15,436 bases of DNA, taken from positions 1-15,436 of the forward strand of contig JAEHDT010000162.1 in NCBI GenBank assembly GCA_016880225.1. The letters run 5' to 3'. The notes beneath the pieces are model-generated. The model was not told where the DNA came from. It ran no database searches and saw only the letters and a list, made by a program, of their open reading frames with translations. The stretch comes from Gemmatimonadota bacterium. Its GTDB lineage: Bacteria > Gemmatimonadota > Gemmatimonadetes > Gemmatimonadales > GWC2-71-9. Below are positions 5,646-12,602 of this stretch, piece by piece (the first letter of the stretch is position 1; every line of letters begins with the position of its first letter). The translations under genes and the position numbers were made by a program.

Positions 5646-7820
5646 TCAGCCGCCGGGATGGTACTCGCGCTGCGCGTGCCCCACCAGCTGCGAGCGGTAG
5701 AAGTAGACGTCCCGCAGCCGGCCCGCGGCGTAGCGGTCCGCCTCGTCGGCGAAATGAGGAGAGCGCGGATCGCCGCTCTCGCCGCCCGCGGTGACCGCCT
5801 TCGCGCGCACGCTGTCGCCGAACTCGACCGCCGCCAGGAAGCTGTTGCCGCTCGACCCGTACCACTTCTTGGTGTTCACGTACGGACGGGCGCTGAAGGA
5901 AGCGAGCGATCCCCATATCGCCGAGGTGAACGGCACGGGAATGCTGGGCCGCGCGTCGTCGAAGTGGGAGGCGATGGCGTTGTCGAGCCGCTGGAACCGG
6001 TTGATGTCCCCCCACGGCGTCCGCCACGTCCCGAAGTCCGCCGTGAGGCGGGCCGTGGCCGCCGCGAGCGACGCGAGCAGCTGTGCGTCGGTGGCGCGCT
6101 CCACGGCATAGGTCATGGCGGACATGTCCGCCCGAAGCGCTTCGTCCGCGACGCGGTGCAGGACGTCCGTGCCCCAGAACACGGCGAGCGACGTCGGCAC
6201 CGATGTCGCCCCCCAGCGGAAGTCCCACCCCCGTAGCACCGCGATCTGATCGGCGAGGCTCGCCTTGAGCGCGTCCGCGGCCGCCAGGCGGTCGTAGGCC
6301 GCGATCAGCGGCGGGAGCATACGCTCGAACGCGGGGAGGTAGGAGTCGAATCCCGCGGCGACGAGCGAGTCGAGCGTCCAGGCGCTCGGGCGCGCGAGCA
6401 CCCGCAGGGCGTGGTAACCGCGCGCCGTCTCCTCCCTCCCGGTCTCCACGTAGCGGGGGTAGTCCGCCCGCCTCGGGCTGTCGGGGCCGGCGGCCGACCA
6501 GGGCCAGTTGTTGGAGTTGTAAACCCACCCCACGGTGGGGTTGACGACGTTCGGCGTCGCGTCGATGGATAGGACGCCGTGATAGTCGGTGGCGGGGTTG
6601 CTGCCGTCCACCGGCTCGGTCCAATCGAACGCGGTGTCGCGCCGCGGGATGTAGTTCGAATGGAAATAGGCGATGTTCCCGCGGGCATCGGCGAAGACCG
6701 TGTTGTTCGACGAGTTGCTGTGCAGCTCCATGATCTTCCGGAACGCGGCGTAGTCCTGGGCCTTGGTGCGCGTGTAGGACTGGATCAGGGCGTTGACGGG
6801 GCTCTGCATCAGGGAGACGCTCACCCAGCGGTCGCCCTGCCGGCGGACGACCGGCCCGTGCGCGGTGTAATAGACGGTGAAGGCTTGTAGGGCCATGCCG
6901 CTGTCGGCCCTGAAGGGCACGGTGATCGTGCGGGCACGGACCGGCAGCTCGCGACTGCCGTGGCGGTAGTAGGCCCTGCCGCCCCGCTGCACCACGGCTT
7001 CCAGAAACTCGTCGATGTTGTCCACCCCGCTCGAGGTGTGCATCCAGCCGCAGCTCGCGTTGAACCCCTGATACACGAAGAACTGACCCCACGTCACGGC
7101 GCCGTAGGCATCGAGGCCCTCGTCGCTCGCCATCTGGAGCTCGGAGCGGAAGTAGAACGACGTGTGCGGGTTGATCCAGAGCAGCGCATGGTGGTCCCGC
7201 GTGAGCTTCGGCGCGATGGCGATGCCGTTCGACCCGCCGGGGTCGAGGGGAGCTCCGTCGCCCCTGGTGGGCGCCGCGCCGGCCGGAGCGCCGCCGTAGA
7301 ACGCGGCGAGGTCCGCGAGGCTCACCTGCTCGATGTCGCCCCCGATGCTCCCCTCGGTGAACGACAGCGCCATCCACGGCTCGAACCGCGTGATGACGCG
7401 TGGTTTCACGTCGGGGTGCTTGTAGAGGTAGAAGTTGAGCCCGTCGGCGAAGGCGTCCATGAGCCGCCGCAGCCACGTGGGGCTCGAGCGGTACTGCGCC
7501 TTCAGCGAGTCGGGGTCGATGAACAGCCTCTGCCGCAGGTCCTGGTAGAGGACGCTTTCCCCTTCGGCTTCGGCGAGGCGGCCCAACGCCGTCAGGTAGT
7601 TGGTTTCGACGCGGTTGAAGTCGTCCTCCGCCTGGGCGTACTCCATCCCGAACACCGCGTCGGCGTCGGTCGGCCCGTAGACGTGCGCGATGCCCCAATC
7701 GTCGCGGATGATGGTGACGTTCTGCGCCTCGCGCTCCCAGCGAGCGATGTCACCGCCCTGGGCGGGCGACCGGCTGCACGCGCCAAGGGTGAACGTGAGG
7801 AGCGCCGTGACGATTCTCAT
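5646..7820 (-). CDS. Penicillin/AHL acylase-family Ntn hydrolase, predicted lipoprotein
   Basis: The 724-residue precursor has a lipobox (L12-G13-A14-C15), so it is probably anchored in the outer or inner membrane facing the periplasm. Family members cut themselves into alpha and beta chains, with the new N-terminal Ser as nucleophile. That site is G196|S197 in D-P-G-G-S-N-G-I-A-I, preceded by a Gly/Ala/Pro-rich linker (176-196). Counting S197 as beta-1, beta-23 is H219 in N-P-H-T-S-F-Y, and beta-241 is N437 in N-S-N-N-W-P, matching the classic catalytic His and oxyanion Asn positions. T-P-W-G-D-I-N-R-F-Q-R-L near the C-terminus also fits acylases. The substrate (acyl-homoserine lactone, lipopeptide or beta-lactam) cannot be told from sequence. 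The ATG at 7820 lacks a clear Shine-Dalgarno site, but a perfect TATAAT lies 26-31 nt upstream. Confidence 0.88.
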   Translation of the reverse strand: MRIVTALLTFTLGACSRSPAQGGDIARWEREAQNVTIIRDDWGIAHVYGPTDADAVFGMEYAQAEDDFNRVETNYLTALGRLAEAEGESVLYQDLRQRLFIDPDSLKAQYRSSPTWLRRLMDAFADGLNFYLYKHPDVKPRVITRFEPWMALSFTEGSIGGDIEQVSLADLAAFYGGAPAGAAPTRGDGAPLDPGGSNGIAIAPKLTRDHHALLWINPHTSFYFRSELQMASDEGLDAYGAVTWGQFFVYQGFNASCGWMHTSSGVDNIDEFLEAVVQRGGRAYYRHGSRELPVRARTITVPFRADSGMALQAFTVYYTAHGPVVRRQGDRWVSVSLMQSPVNALIQSYTRTKAQDYAAFRKIMELHSNSSNNTVFADARGNIAYFHSNYIPRRDTAFDWTEPVDGSNPATDYHGVLSIDATPNVVNPTVGWVYNSNNWPWSAAGPDSPRRADYPRYVETGREETARGYHALRVLARPSAWTLDSLVAAGFDSYLPAFERMLPPLIAAYDRLAAADALKASLADQIAVLRGWDFRWGATSVPTSLAVFWGTDVLHRVADEALRADMSAMTYAVERATDAQLLASLAAATARLTADFGTWRTPWGDINRFQRLDNAIASHFDDARPSIPVPFTSAIWGSLASFSARPYVNTKKWYGSSGNSFLAAVEFGDSVRAKAVTAGGESGDPRSPHFADEADRYAAGRLRDVYFYRSQLVGHAQREYHPGG

Positions 7821-7845
7821 GAGGGCCCAGTTTTGGAGTCAGGAA

Positions 7846-7851
7846 ATTATA
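7846..7851 (-). promoter_or_regulatory. TATAAT -10 element upstream of the acylase gene
   Basis: The minus strand reads TATAAT from 7851 to 7846, an AT-rich island in GC-rich sequence, 26 nt before the acylase ATG. No convincing TTGACA-like element lies 16-18 nt upstream, so only the -10 is supported. It sits in the loop of an imperfect inverted repeat (7835-7844 with 7860-7871, arms GGAGTCAGGA and TCCTGAGTCTCC), which could be an operator. Confidence 0.5.
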
Positions 7852-7940
7852 TCCCCTACTCCTGAGTCTCCACGCACGTCTTCAACCGGATGGCCGCGGC
7901 ATCCCACTGCGCGGCGACTCGATCGAGGGAGGCGAGAAAG

Positions 7941-7971
7941 AGGCCTCACCGCGGAAGTCGCGGTGAGGCTT
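7941..7971 (-). terminator. Rho-independent-like terminator after the Ig-like lipoprotein gene
   Basis: An 11-bp perfect stem (7943-7953 with 7959-7969), extended by a G-T and an A-T pair, encloses a 5-nt loop. Read on the minus strand it follows the lipoprotein stop codon by 44 nt and is followed by CTCTTTCTC, a pyrimidine-rich tail. It most likely ends the MarR-MFS-lipoprotein transcript before the acylase promoter. Confidence 0.7.
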
Positions 7972-8015
7972 GATCTTCACCCACCCGGACGGCGGTATTC
8001 CGGGGCGCGTCTCGT

Positions 8016-8570
8016 TCAGGATGTCGTGAAGCCGAAGACCATCCCGTACATGCCGTTCGTCCCCTGCCAGCCGGGCCCCATCTCGTGCCCACCGCCCATC
8101 ATGCCCCCGCCGCTCATCATCCCCCCGGTCGCCCACTGACCACCCATCATCGCTCCGTACTGGCTCATGTCGATGACGTTGCCGTTCGCGTCCCTCATGC
8201 CCCCGCCGATGTGGAGGGTGTACCTCGTAGCGGGCGCGAGCGGAGAGGAGGGCGTGAGCGTGAGCACTGTCCAGTCGCTCGACCACGCGGCGAGGCAGGG
8301 AATGATCGGCCCCGTCACATCGCCCTGGTGCAGGGCCGCGTACGTCTGCATCGCCGGCTGCATCGCATGGCCGAAGCGCATCACGATAGGAGCGGCCGTG
8401 CTGACGCCGTTGGCCCCACCAGGCGGGGCGACCGAAACGAGAGACGTCTGTAGCGCGGCCGGCCCCGTGACACTGTGACCGCACGCCGTGAGGCCCGCGA
8501 CGAAGAGGCTGAAGGCGGCGATGCCGCTCGGACGAATGTTCAATGACTCCCCCAGGACGCTCAATGACAA
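8016..8570 (-). CDS. Ig-like (Big_5) lipoprotein with Met/Gly-rich insertion
   Basis: The product is up to 184 residues. L-T-A-C at 27-30 is a lipobox, so Cys30 is probably lipidated. Residues 43-135 match a bacterial Ig-like domain of the SbsA/Big_5 type: V-A-P-P-G-G-A-N-G-V-S at 47-57, M-R-F-G-H-A-M at 64-70, and L-T-L-T-P-S-S-P-L-A-P-A-T-R-Y-T-L-H followed by R-D-A-N-G-N. The final strand, F-G-F-T-T-S, comes only after a segment of about 40 residues (135-175) rich in M-M-G-G type repeats with one His, which looks inserted into the Ig fold. Met clusters like this can bind Cu(I), but that is inference. The start is unsure: TTG at 8570 has no ribosome site, while TTG at 8543 lies just after GGGGGAG and gives a better signal peptide. 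The gene lies 33 nt downstream of the MFS gene. Confidence 0.75.
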   Translation of the reverse strand: MSLSVLGESLNIRPSGIAAFSLFVAGLTACGHSVTGPAALQTSLVSVAPPGGANGVSTAAPIVMRFGHAMQPAMQTYAALHQGDVTGPIIPCLAAWSSDWTVLTLTPSSPLAPATRYTLHIGGGMRDANGNVIDMSQYGAMMGGQWATGGMMSGGGMMGGGHEMGPGWQGTNGMYGMVFGFTTS

Positions 8571-8603
8571 TCGGCACGGCAGAGAGCCCGCCGCTGCGTC
8601 AGT

Positions 8604-9920
8604 CTACGGGGAAGATGTGGCCCGGTTGTGAAGCAAGGTTGAAGGGACCTTCAGGTCGCCGGCTGCTGCAGCCTGAGCGGTAGCGGGCAGGGGCACCGCA
8701 GCAACGACGCTCGGCCCGCGCCGGGTCGTGGGTGAGAATACGAACAACGCCGCCGCCGTGGCTCCGAGCAGGAACATCGTCGCCCACGTCGCCGGCGCGC
8801 CGACGCGATCGAGCAGGAACGCGCCGAGCCACGGGCCGACGAGCAGCGCCAGGGAGAACGTGCCGCTGAACATGCCCATGTACTCGCCGGTGTTTCCGGC
8901 CGGGGCCAGCTCGGCGACGTACGCGACGCTCGTCGGGAAGAAGATCATCTCGCCGAACGTCCAGACGATGACGGTGATCACGATTGGCACCGTGGTGGTG
9001 GCGGCGCCGAGTGCGCCGAAACCGACGGCGATCAGCGTCGTCGCCAGGCCGATGGTCGTGCGCGCCCTCCAATGCGCCATCGCCATGTTGAGCGGTACTT
9101 CGATCGCGACGATGATGAGCGTATTCAGGGCAAACAATCCGCCGTAGAACGACTCCCGGTAGTGGAGGTCGCGCACGACGTAGAGCGCCATCGCGCCCTC
9201 GTGCTGAAAGAACACGACGTTGACCAGGAATGCGGTCGCCAAGAACGACAGCAGTGCGCGGTCGCGCCAGACCGGCGAGAGCGCAAAGCGGCTCCGCTGT
9301 GTCGGCGGCTCGTGAGGCGGAGGCGGGACGGCGAGCGCGTGGCGGTTTCTCGCGAGCAACACGGTGAGCACGCCCGCCGCCGCGAGCGATGTGGCGCCGT
9401 CGACCACGAACAGCAACGGGAAGGACACCACCGCGAGAAACCCGCCGACGGCCGGACCAATGCTCATGCCCAGGTTGATGGCGAGCCGATTGAGGGCGAT
9501 GGCGGCCTTGCGGCGATCGGGTGGCGTCGAGCCCGTGAGTGCGGCCATCGTCGCCGGGCGCGCCGCTTCGGCGACCACCGCCCAAAGGAAGGTGAGCGCG
9601 AGGACAACGGTGAAGGTTCTCGCGAGCGGGACGATGAGGAGAACGATTCCAGTGAGCGCGAGGGATGCGCGCAGCACGGCATACGGTCCGAGGCGATCGG
9701 CGAGTCGGCCGGCCATGCGCGAGGTCACGAGGCCGCCCACGCCGTAGGCGCTGAGCGCGAGCCCGGCGACGGACGCGGAGATGCCGAGGTGGCGCGTGAG
9801 GTAGAGAATCAGAAACGGCAGGGCCATCATTCCCGCGCGATTGACGAGCGTCGTCGCGGCAATGATCCAGACGTCGGCGGGCAGACCGCGGAGGCCGCGG
9901 TACGGATTAGGGATGGCCAC
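8604..9920 (-). CDS. MFS transporter (drug-efflux type)
   Basis: This 438-residue protein is a 12-helix major facilitator. Motif A lies in the loop after helix 2, G71-R-L-A-D-R-L-G-P-Y-A-V-L-R84, and the first helix region carries N-R-A-G-M-M-A-L-P-F-L-I-L-Y-L, as in MdtH-like exporters. A hydrophilic Pro-rich stretch (about residues 198-210) marks the central loop between the two six-helix halves, and the last 40 residues form an Ala-rich cytoplasmic tail. It should export small molecules by proton antiport; the substrate is unknown. The GTG start at 9920 lies 14 nt inside the 3' end of the MarR gene, so expression is coupled to the regulator, the usual arrangement for a MarR-controlled exporter. 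The Ig-like lipoprotein gene follows 33 nt later. Confidence 0.88.
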   Translation of the reverse strand: MAIPNPYRGLRGLPADVWIIAATTLVNRAGMMALPFLILYLTRHLGISASVAGLALSAYGVGGLVTSRMAGRLADRLGPYAVLRASLALTGIVLLIVPLARTFTVVLALTFLWAVVAEAARPATMAALTGSTPPDRRKAAIALNRLAINLGMSIGPAVGGFLAVVSFPLLFVVDGATSLAAAGVLTVLLARNRHALAVPPPPHEPPTQRSRFALSPVWRDRALLSFLATAFLVNVVFFQHEGAMALYVVRDLHYRESFYGGLFALNTLIIVAIEVPLNMAMAHWRARTTIGLATTLIAVGFGALGAATTTVPIVITVIVWTFGEMIFFPTSVAYVAELAPAGNTGEYMGMFSGTFSLALLVGPWLGAFLLDRVGAPATWATMFLLGATAAALFVFSPTTRRGPSVVAAVPLPATAQAAAAGDLKVPSTLLHNRATSSP

Positions 9921-10413
9921 GAACCCCTTCGTTCACGGCCGGCCGGGGGGCGGCGGGCAGGGGGCCGCTGGCGCGCTGGGCCAGCTGTCGCAGCGCGGTG
10001 ATGACCGCGCGCCGCGCCGCCGGTGTGTAGGGCTCGAGCAGTCGCGCGTTATCGCGCACGATGGCTCGACGGAGGCGTCCGTAGCGGCGTTTCCCTTCCG
10101 CCGAGGCGACGATCTGCTTGGCCCGCCGGTCACGCTCAGAGCGCGACCAACGGACGAGGCCGTGCCTCGTCATCCCCGAGATGACCCGGCTCATGGTGCT
10201 CTTGTCGAGCCGCAGGCCCTGAGCGAGTCCGGTAAGGGTTTCGCCGCCCGAGGAGAGCAGGAGGTCGAGGGTGTACGCCTGGACAACGCTGAGCCCGAAG
10301 CGCAGCGTCTGATCCCGGTCCCGGAACTGATAGATGCGAATGAACGCCGTCGCGGCCTCATACAGTGCCGCGGCGTCCCGCTGCAGTAATGACGGCCGAA
10401 GTCTTGCACCCAT
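9907..10413 (-). CDS. MarR-family transcriptional regulator
   Basis: The 168-residue protein has a winged helix-turn-helix at about 60-111: L-T-G-L-A-Q-G-L-R-L-D-K-S-T-M-S-R-V, then a wing with R-S-E-R-D-R-R-A-K-Q-I, the usual MarR D-x-R-x-K pattern. Flanking helices (about 12-55 and 115-148) would form the dimer interface. MarR proteins typically repress an adjacent exporter and release DNA on binding a small ligand or on oxidation; no Cys is present, so ligand binding is more likely. I chose the ATG at 10413 because GGGAG lies 10 nt upstream; a TTG at 10461 in the same frame falls inside the promoter region and is unlikely. The gene overlaps the MFS gene by 14 nt and diverges from a secreted-protein gene across a probable operator. 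Confidence 0.88.
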   Translation of the reverse strand: MGARLRPSLLQRDAAALYEAATAFIRIYQFRDRDQTLRFGLSVVQAYTLDLLLSSGGETLTGLAQGLRLDKSTMSRVISGMTRHGLVRWSRSERDRRAKQIVASAEGKRRYGRLRRAIVRDNARLLEPYTPAARRAVITALRQLAQRASGPLPAAPRPAVNEGVRGHP

Positions 10414-10441
10414 CTGCGCGACGCTCCCGGACGTGCCGAGG

Positions 10442-10469
10442 AATGTAGTTGGTATTGACAACTAAACAA
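10442..10469 (-). promoter_or_regulatory. Possible promoter of the marR-type gene
   Basis: On the minus strand TTGTTT (10469-10464) and TACATT (10447-10442) are 16 nt apart. Transcription would start near 10435, about 20 nt before the MarR ATG. The match to sigma-70 consensus is only moderate, but the elements overlap the dyad at 10446-10464, as expected for autoregulation. Confidence 0.4.
10446..10464. promoter_or_regulatory. Candidate MarR operator (dyad symmetry)
   Basis: TAGTTG (10446-10451) and CAACTA (10459-10464) are exact reverse complements separated by 7 nt. The centre-to-centre spacing of 13 nt and the size fit a dimeric winged-helix repressor. The dyad covers the -35 box of the plus-strand promoter and most of the spacer of the minus-strand one, so one bound dimer could block both directions. 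Confidence 0.55.
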
Positions 10470-10484
10470 GTGAGGCCCTACAAT
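10455..10484 (+). promoter_or_regulatory. Sigma-70-like promoter for the secreted alpha/beta-barrel gene
   Basis: A perfect TTGACA (10455-10460) is followed after 18 nt by TACAAT (10479-10484), five of six bases matching the -10 consensus. It points to the ATG at 10524, giving a leader of about 33 nt. It is the clearest housekeeping promoter in the window. Confidence 0.7.
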
Positions 10485-10523
10485 TGGCGCCGGATCGTGT
10501 CCATCCCCTCGCGGCGAGGAACC

Positions 10524-11225
10524 ATGAATTATCGTTGGCTGGCAATCGTTGGCACAGCGTTTCCCACGCTCCTCGCCGCTCAGACGGGGCGGGGTCCGTA
10601 CGCGCGCATCGCGGTGCTGCGTCCCCATGACGGACACACGGTCGAGTTCGAAGCCGGGTACATCCGACACCTGGAGTGGCACCGGGAGGCCCGGGACCCC
10701 TGGGTCTGGTATGGGTGGAGCGTCTGGGCCGGTGAACGACAGCGGTGGTTCGTGTATGCGACGTTCGGGCACTCGGCCGCCAGCTTGGACAGTGCCGTGG
10801 CGCCCGCGGAGGACGAGCGGGACAACGTTCTCAACGTCGCGCCCCACGTCGAGTATGTGGAGCATGCGCTCTACGAATACCTGCCGGGCCTCTCGCGTGG
10901 CACGGGAGAGCCGCGGCCGACCGCCCGGCTCGAGCTCACGACCGTGGACCTCGTGCCCGGGGCGGCAAAGGCGTTCGAGCAGGCCTTGGGTGCGGGCCGA
11001 TCAAGACCGCTGGGTGAGACACTGTGGTATCGAATGGTGGCCGGTGGAGCCGCGCCGCGCTACGTCCGACTGCGTCCGCGACCCAGCCTGTCCGCGGTTC
11101 TCGATGAACGCAGTGAACAGGCGCTCCCCGACGCGGTCAACCACTTGATCGCGAAGACGACGGTCGAACTGTTGACGCTGCGACCAACGATGAGCCTCGG
11201 CCTCGGATCGCCGGTCCTTCGCTAG
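10524..11225 (+). CDS. Secreted protein with two dimeric alpha/beta-barrel-like (NIPSNAP/ABM-like) repeats
   Basis: The 233-residue product begins with a signal peptide ending near L-L-A-A-Q (residue 20). Two ferredoxin-like segments follow. The first (about 26-90) has V-L-R-P-H-D-G-H-T-V-E-F-E-A-G-Y and H-L-E-W-H-R; the second (about 135-190) has V-D-L-V-P-G-A-A-K-A-F-E-Q-A-L. Both show the strand, 'G-H/A-x-x-x-F-E' turn and helix typical of dimeric alpha/beta-barrel proteins. No catalytic residues are recognised and the function is unknown. I chose ATG 10524, which has GAGGA a few bases upstream and places the signal peptide at the N-terminus. Its location opposite a MarR regulator, behind a promoter overlapped by the likely operator, suggests that it belongs to the same regulon as the exporter. 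Its stop codon overlaps that of the convergent SRPBCC gene. Confidence 0.7.
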   Translation: MNYRWLAIVGTAFPTLLAAQTGRGPYARIAVLRPHDGHTVEFEAGYIRHLEWHREARDPWVWYGWSVWAGERQRWFVYATFGHSAASLDSAVAPAEDERDNVLNVAPHVEYVEHALYEYLPGLSRGTGEPRPTARLELTTVDLVPGAAKAFEQALGAGRSRPLGETLWYRMVAGGAAPRYVRLRPRPSLSAVLDERSEQALPDAVNHLIAKTTVELLTLRPTMSLGLGSPVLR

Positions 11226-11899
11226 GCGATTGACCCCTGCGCGAGTCGCGCGATCGCCTGGCGCTCGGCGCGCCGCTTCAGCCCCGCGAACTGGCGCGTC
11301 TGCATCATCCAGGTGGAGGGCTCGATAAGGAAGAAATTCACGATGCCCTGCAGCCACTTCGGCCGGAACGCCCAGTAGCCGCTCACCACCAGTCTGGTCC
11401 GCTCGCCCGAGAGCGGCTCCAGCAGGAAGGCCCACAGCGAATCGCTGTAGCAGCGCGGGCGTGTCTGCTTGGGGTCGAACGGCCGCCCGCGCACGTCCAC
11501 CGACATGCGCAAGCCGAGGAAGCGCTCCGGCTCGAGGGCGGCGACCTCCCACCACACGCTGCCGTCCGGGACGGACGGCATGTGGTGGCCGACCGAGATG
11601 TCCTGCCACTCGGGGTGGATCTGGTCGGCGCTGCGCCGGCCCAATGGCCGCCAGTAGTCCCACGTGTACCAGACGGCGCGATCCACCCCCATCTGTACCA
11701 GCCACGGCCAGACGGCAGACGGTGGGGCGTCGATCGTGACCGCCATCGTCGTGCCCCGCTTGCCGTCTGGAATGATGTCGGCGCCCGGGTAGGGCCGCTT
11801 CACCTCGTCGTCCGTGGCGCCCCAGCGCACGAGCCTCGCGCGCACGCCGACCACGTACGCGACGAGGCCGAACGCGACGATGAGCGCGGCGGTGATCAT
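11222..11899 (-). CDS. SRPBCC (START-like) domain protein with N-terminal membrane helix
   Basis: The 225-residue product starts with a hydrophobic helix (about 2-20, M-I-T-A-A-L-I-V-A-F-G-L-V), which may anchor it in the membrane. Residues 50-200 look like an SRPBCC ligand-binding fold: M-A-V-T-I-D-A-P-P-S-A-V-W-P-W-L-V-Q-M-G, the usual first strand and helix, followed by W-Y-T-W-D, and G-H-H-M-P at 104-108, as in polyketide-cyclase-like members that bind hydrophobic ligands. No substrate can be inferred. The ATG at 11899 overlaps the stop of the upstream DUF998 gene (ATGA), so the two are made together. The stop codon forms a CTAG palindrome shared with the convergent gene. Confidence 0.75.
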   Translation of the reverse strand: MITAALIVAFGLVAYVVGVRARLVRWGATDDEVKRPYPGADIIPDGKRGTTMAVTIDAPPSAVWPWLVQMGVDRAVWYTWDYWRPLGRRSADQIHPEWQDISVGHHMPSVPDGSVWWEVAALEPERFLGLRMSVDVRGRPFDPKQTRPRCYSDSLWAFLLEPLSGERTRLVVSGYWAFRPKWLQGIVNFFLIEPSTWMMQTRQFAGLKRRAERQAIARLAQGSIA

Positions 11900-12597
11900 G
11901 CCGCGGCTCCCACGAGCGAGCCTTTGGCGGCGGGGGCCACGATTTCCTTCCTGCGCAGCAGCGCGAGCGCAAGCACGATGTCCCAAAGGATCACCACGCC
12001 GATCTGAATGCGCTCCCACACGCCGATCAGAGGCGTCGGGAGGTTCGCCGAGAGCTTGGGTGCATCCAACCCGGTCAACACGCCGAACGCGAACAGAATC
12101 ACGAGCGTCGTGATCGAGTAGAGCCGGAACCGCGTGCCGAGCGCCGCCCCCGCGAACGCGATCGCCGCCAGCATGAAGGCGACCCACGCGGCGGACCACA
12201 CGATGTGTAAGGTATCGCTCAGTGTTCCCCCGCCCGCGGCGACCACCTCCCGCTGGTGCATCGGCGGCCAGAAGAGTCCGATGATCGAGTAGACGAGTAC
12301 CAGCGCCCCCGCGACGCGCAGGGGCCGGTTCCCGCGACCGGAGGCCCAGACACCCCATCCAAACGCGATCATGAGCACGCCGTATGCGATGCCGAGCGGC
12401 ACCCACAATGACCGCGTCGGGGCGTCGATCGCCGACAGCTCGCTGATCACCTGCGACGTGAAGCTGTAACCCTGCCACTGCAGGGGGATGAAGACGTTCA
12501 TGGCGACGTAGAGCAGTGACGCGAGGATGCCGCAGACGAGCAGGAAGTTCACAGTCGAGCTGCGTGGCGGTGTGATCGCGATGCTGGGCTGGGGCAT
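11896..12597 (-). CDS. DUF998 integral membrane protein
   Basis: The 233-residue protein has six predicted membrane helices (about 16-36, 65-85, 93-111, 128-150, 157-177, 195-215). The block W-Q-G-Y-S-F-T-S-Q-V-I-S-E-L-S-A-I between helices 1 and 2, followed by A-P-T-R-S-L-W, is typical of DUF998; the family has no established function. The ATG at 12597 has AGGAGG at 12607-12602, only 4 nt upstream, inside a 19-bp palindrome that could hide it in a hairpin. Upstream lies a 158-nt spacer after the M1 peptidase gene with further stem-loop potential. Downstream it overlaps the SRPBCC gene by 4 nt, so this pair is a translationally coupled unit. The frame continues upstream into the peptidase gene in another reading frame, which I treat as chance. 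Confidence 0.82.
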   Translation of the reverse strand: MPQPSIAITPPRSSTVNFLLVCGILASLLYVAMNVFIPLQWQGYSFTSQVISELSAIDAPTRSLWVPLGIAYGVLMIAFGWGVWASGRGNRPLRVAGALVLVYSIIGLFWPPMHQREVVAAGGGTLSDTLHIVWSAAWVAFMLAAIAFAGAALGTRFRLYSITTLVILFAFGVLTGLDAPKLSANLPTPLIGVWERIQIGVVILWDIVLALALLRRKEIVAPAAKGSLVGAAA

Positions 12598-12602
12598 GGG
12601 TC

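Noticed and set aside
5500..7698. A 732-codon open frame on the minus strand within the acylase gene
   Set aside because: It overlaps a gene with complete catalytic residues in another frame, and its translation is Arg/Gly/Pro-rich without any recognisable domain, as expected of frame shadows in GC-rich DNA.
11900..12478. Upstream extension of the SRPBCC frame across the DUF998 gene
   Set aside because: The ATG at 11899 overlapping the DUF998 stop is the natural start, and the extension is out-of-frame DUF998 sequence.
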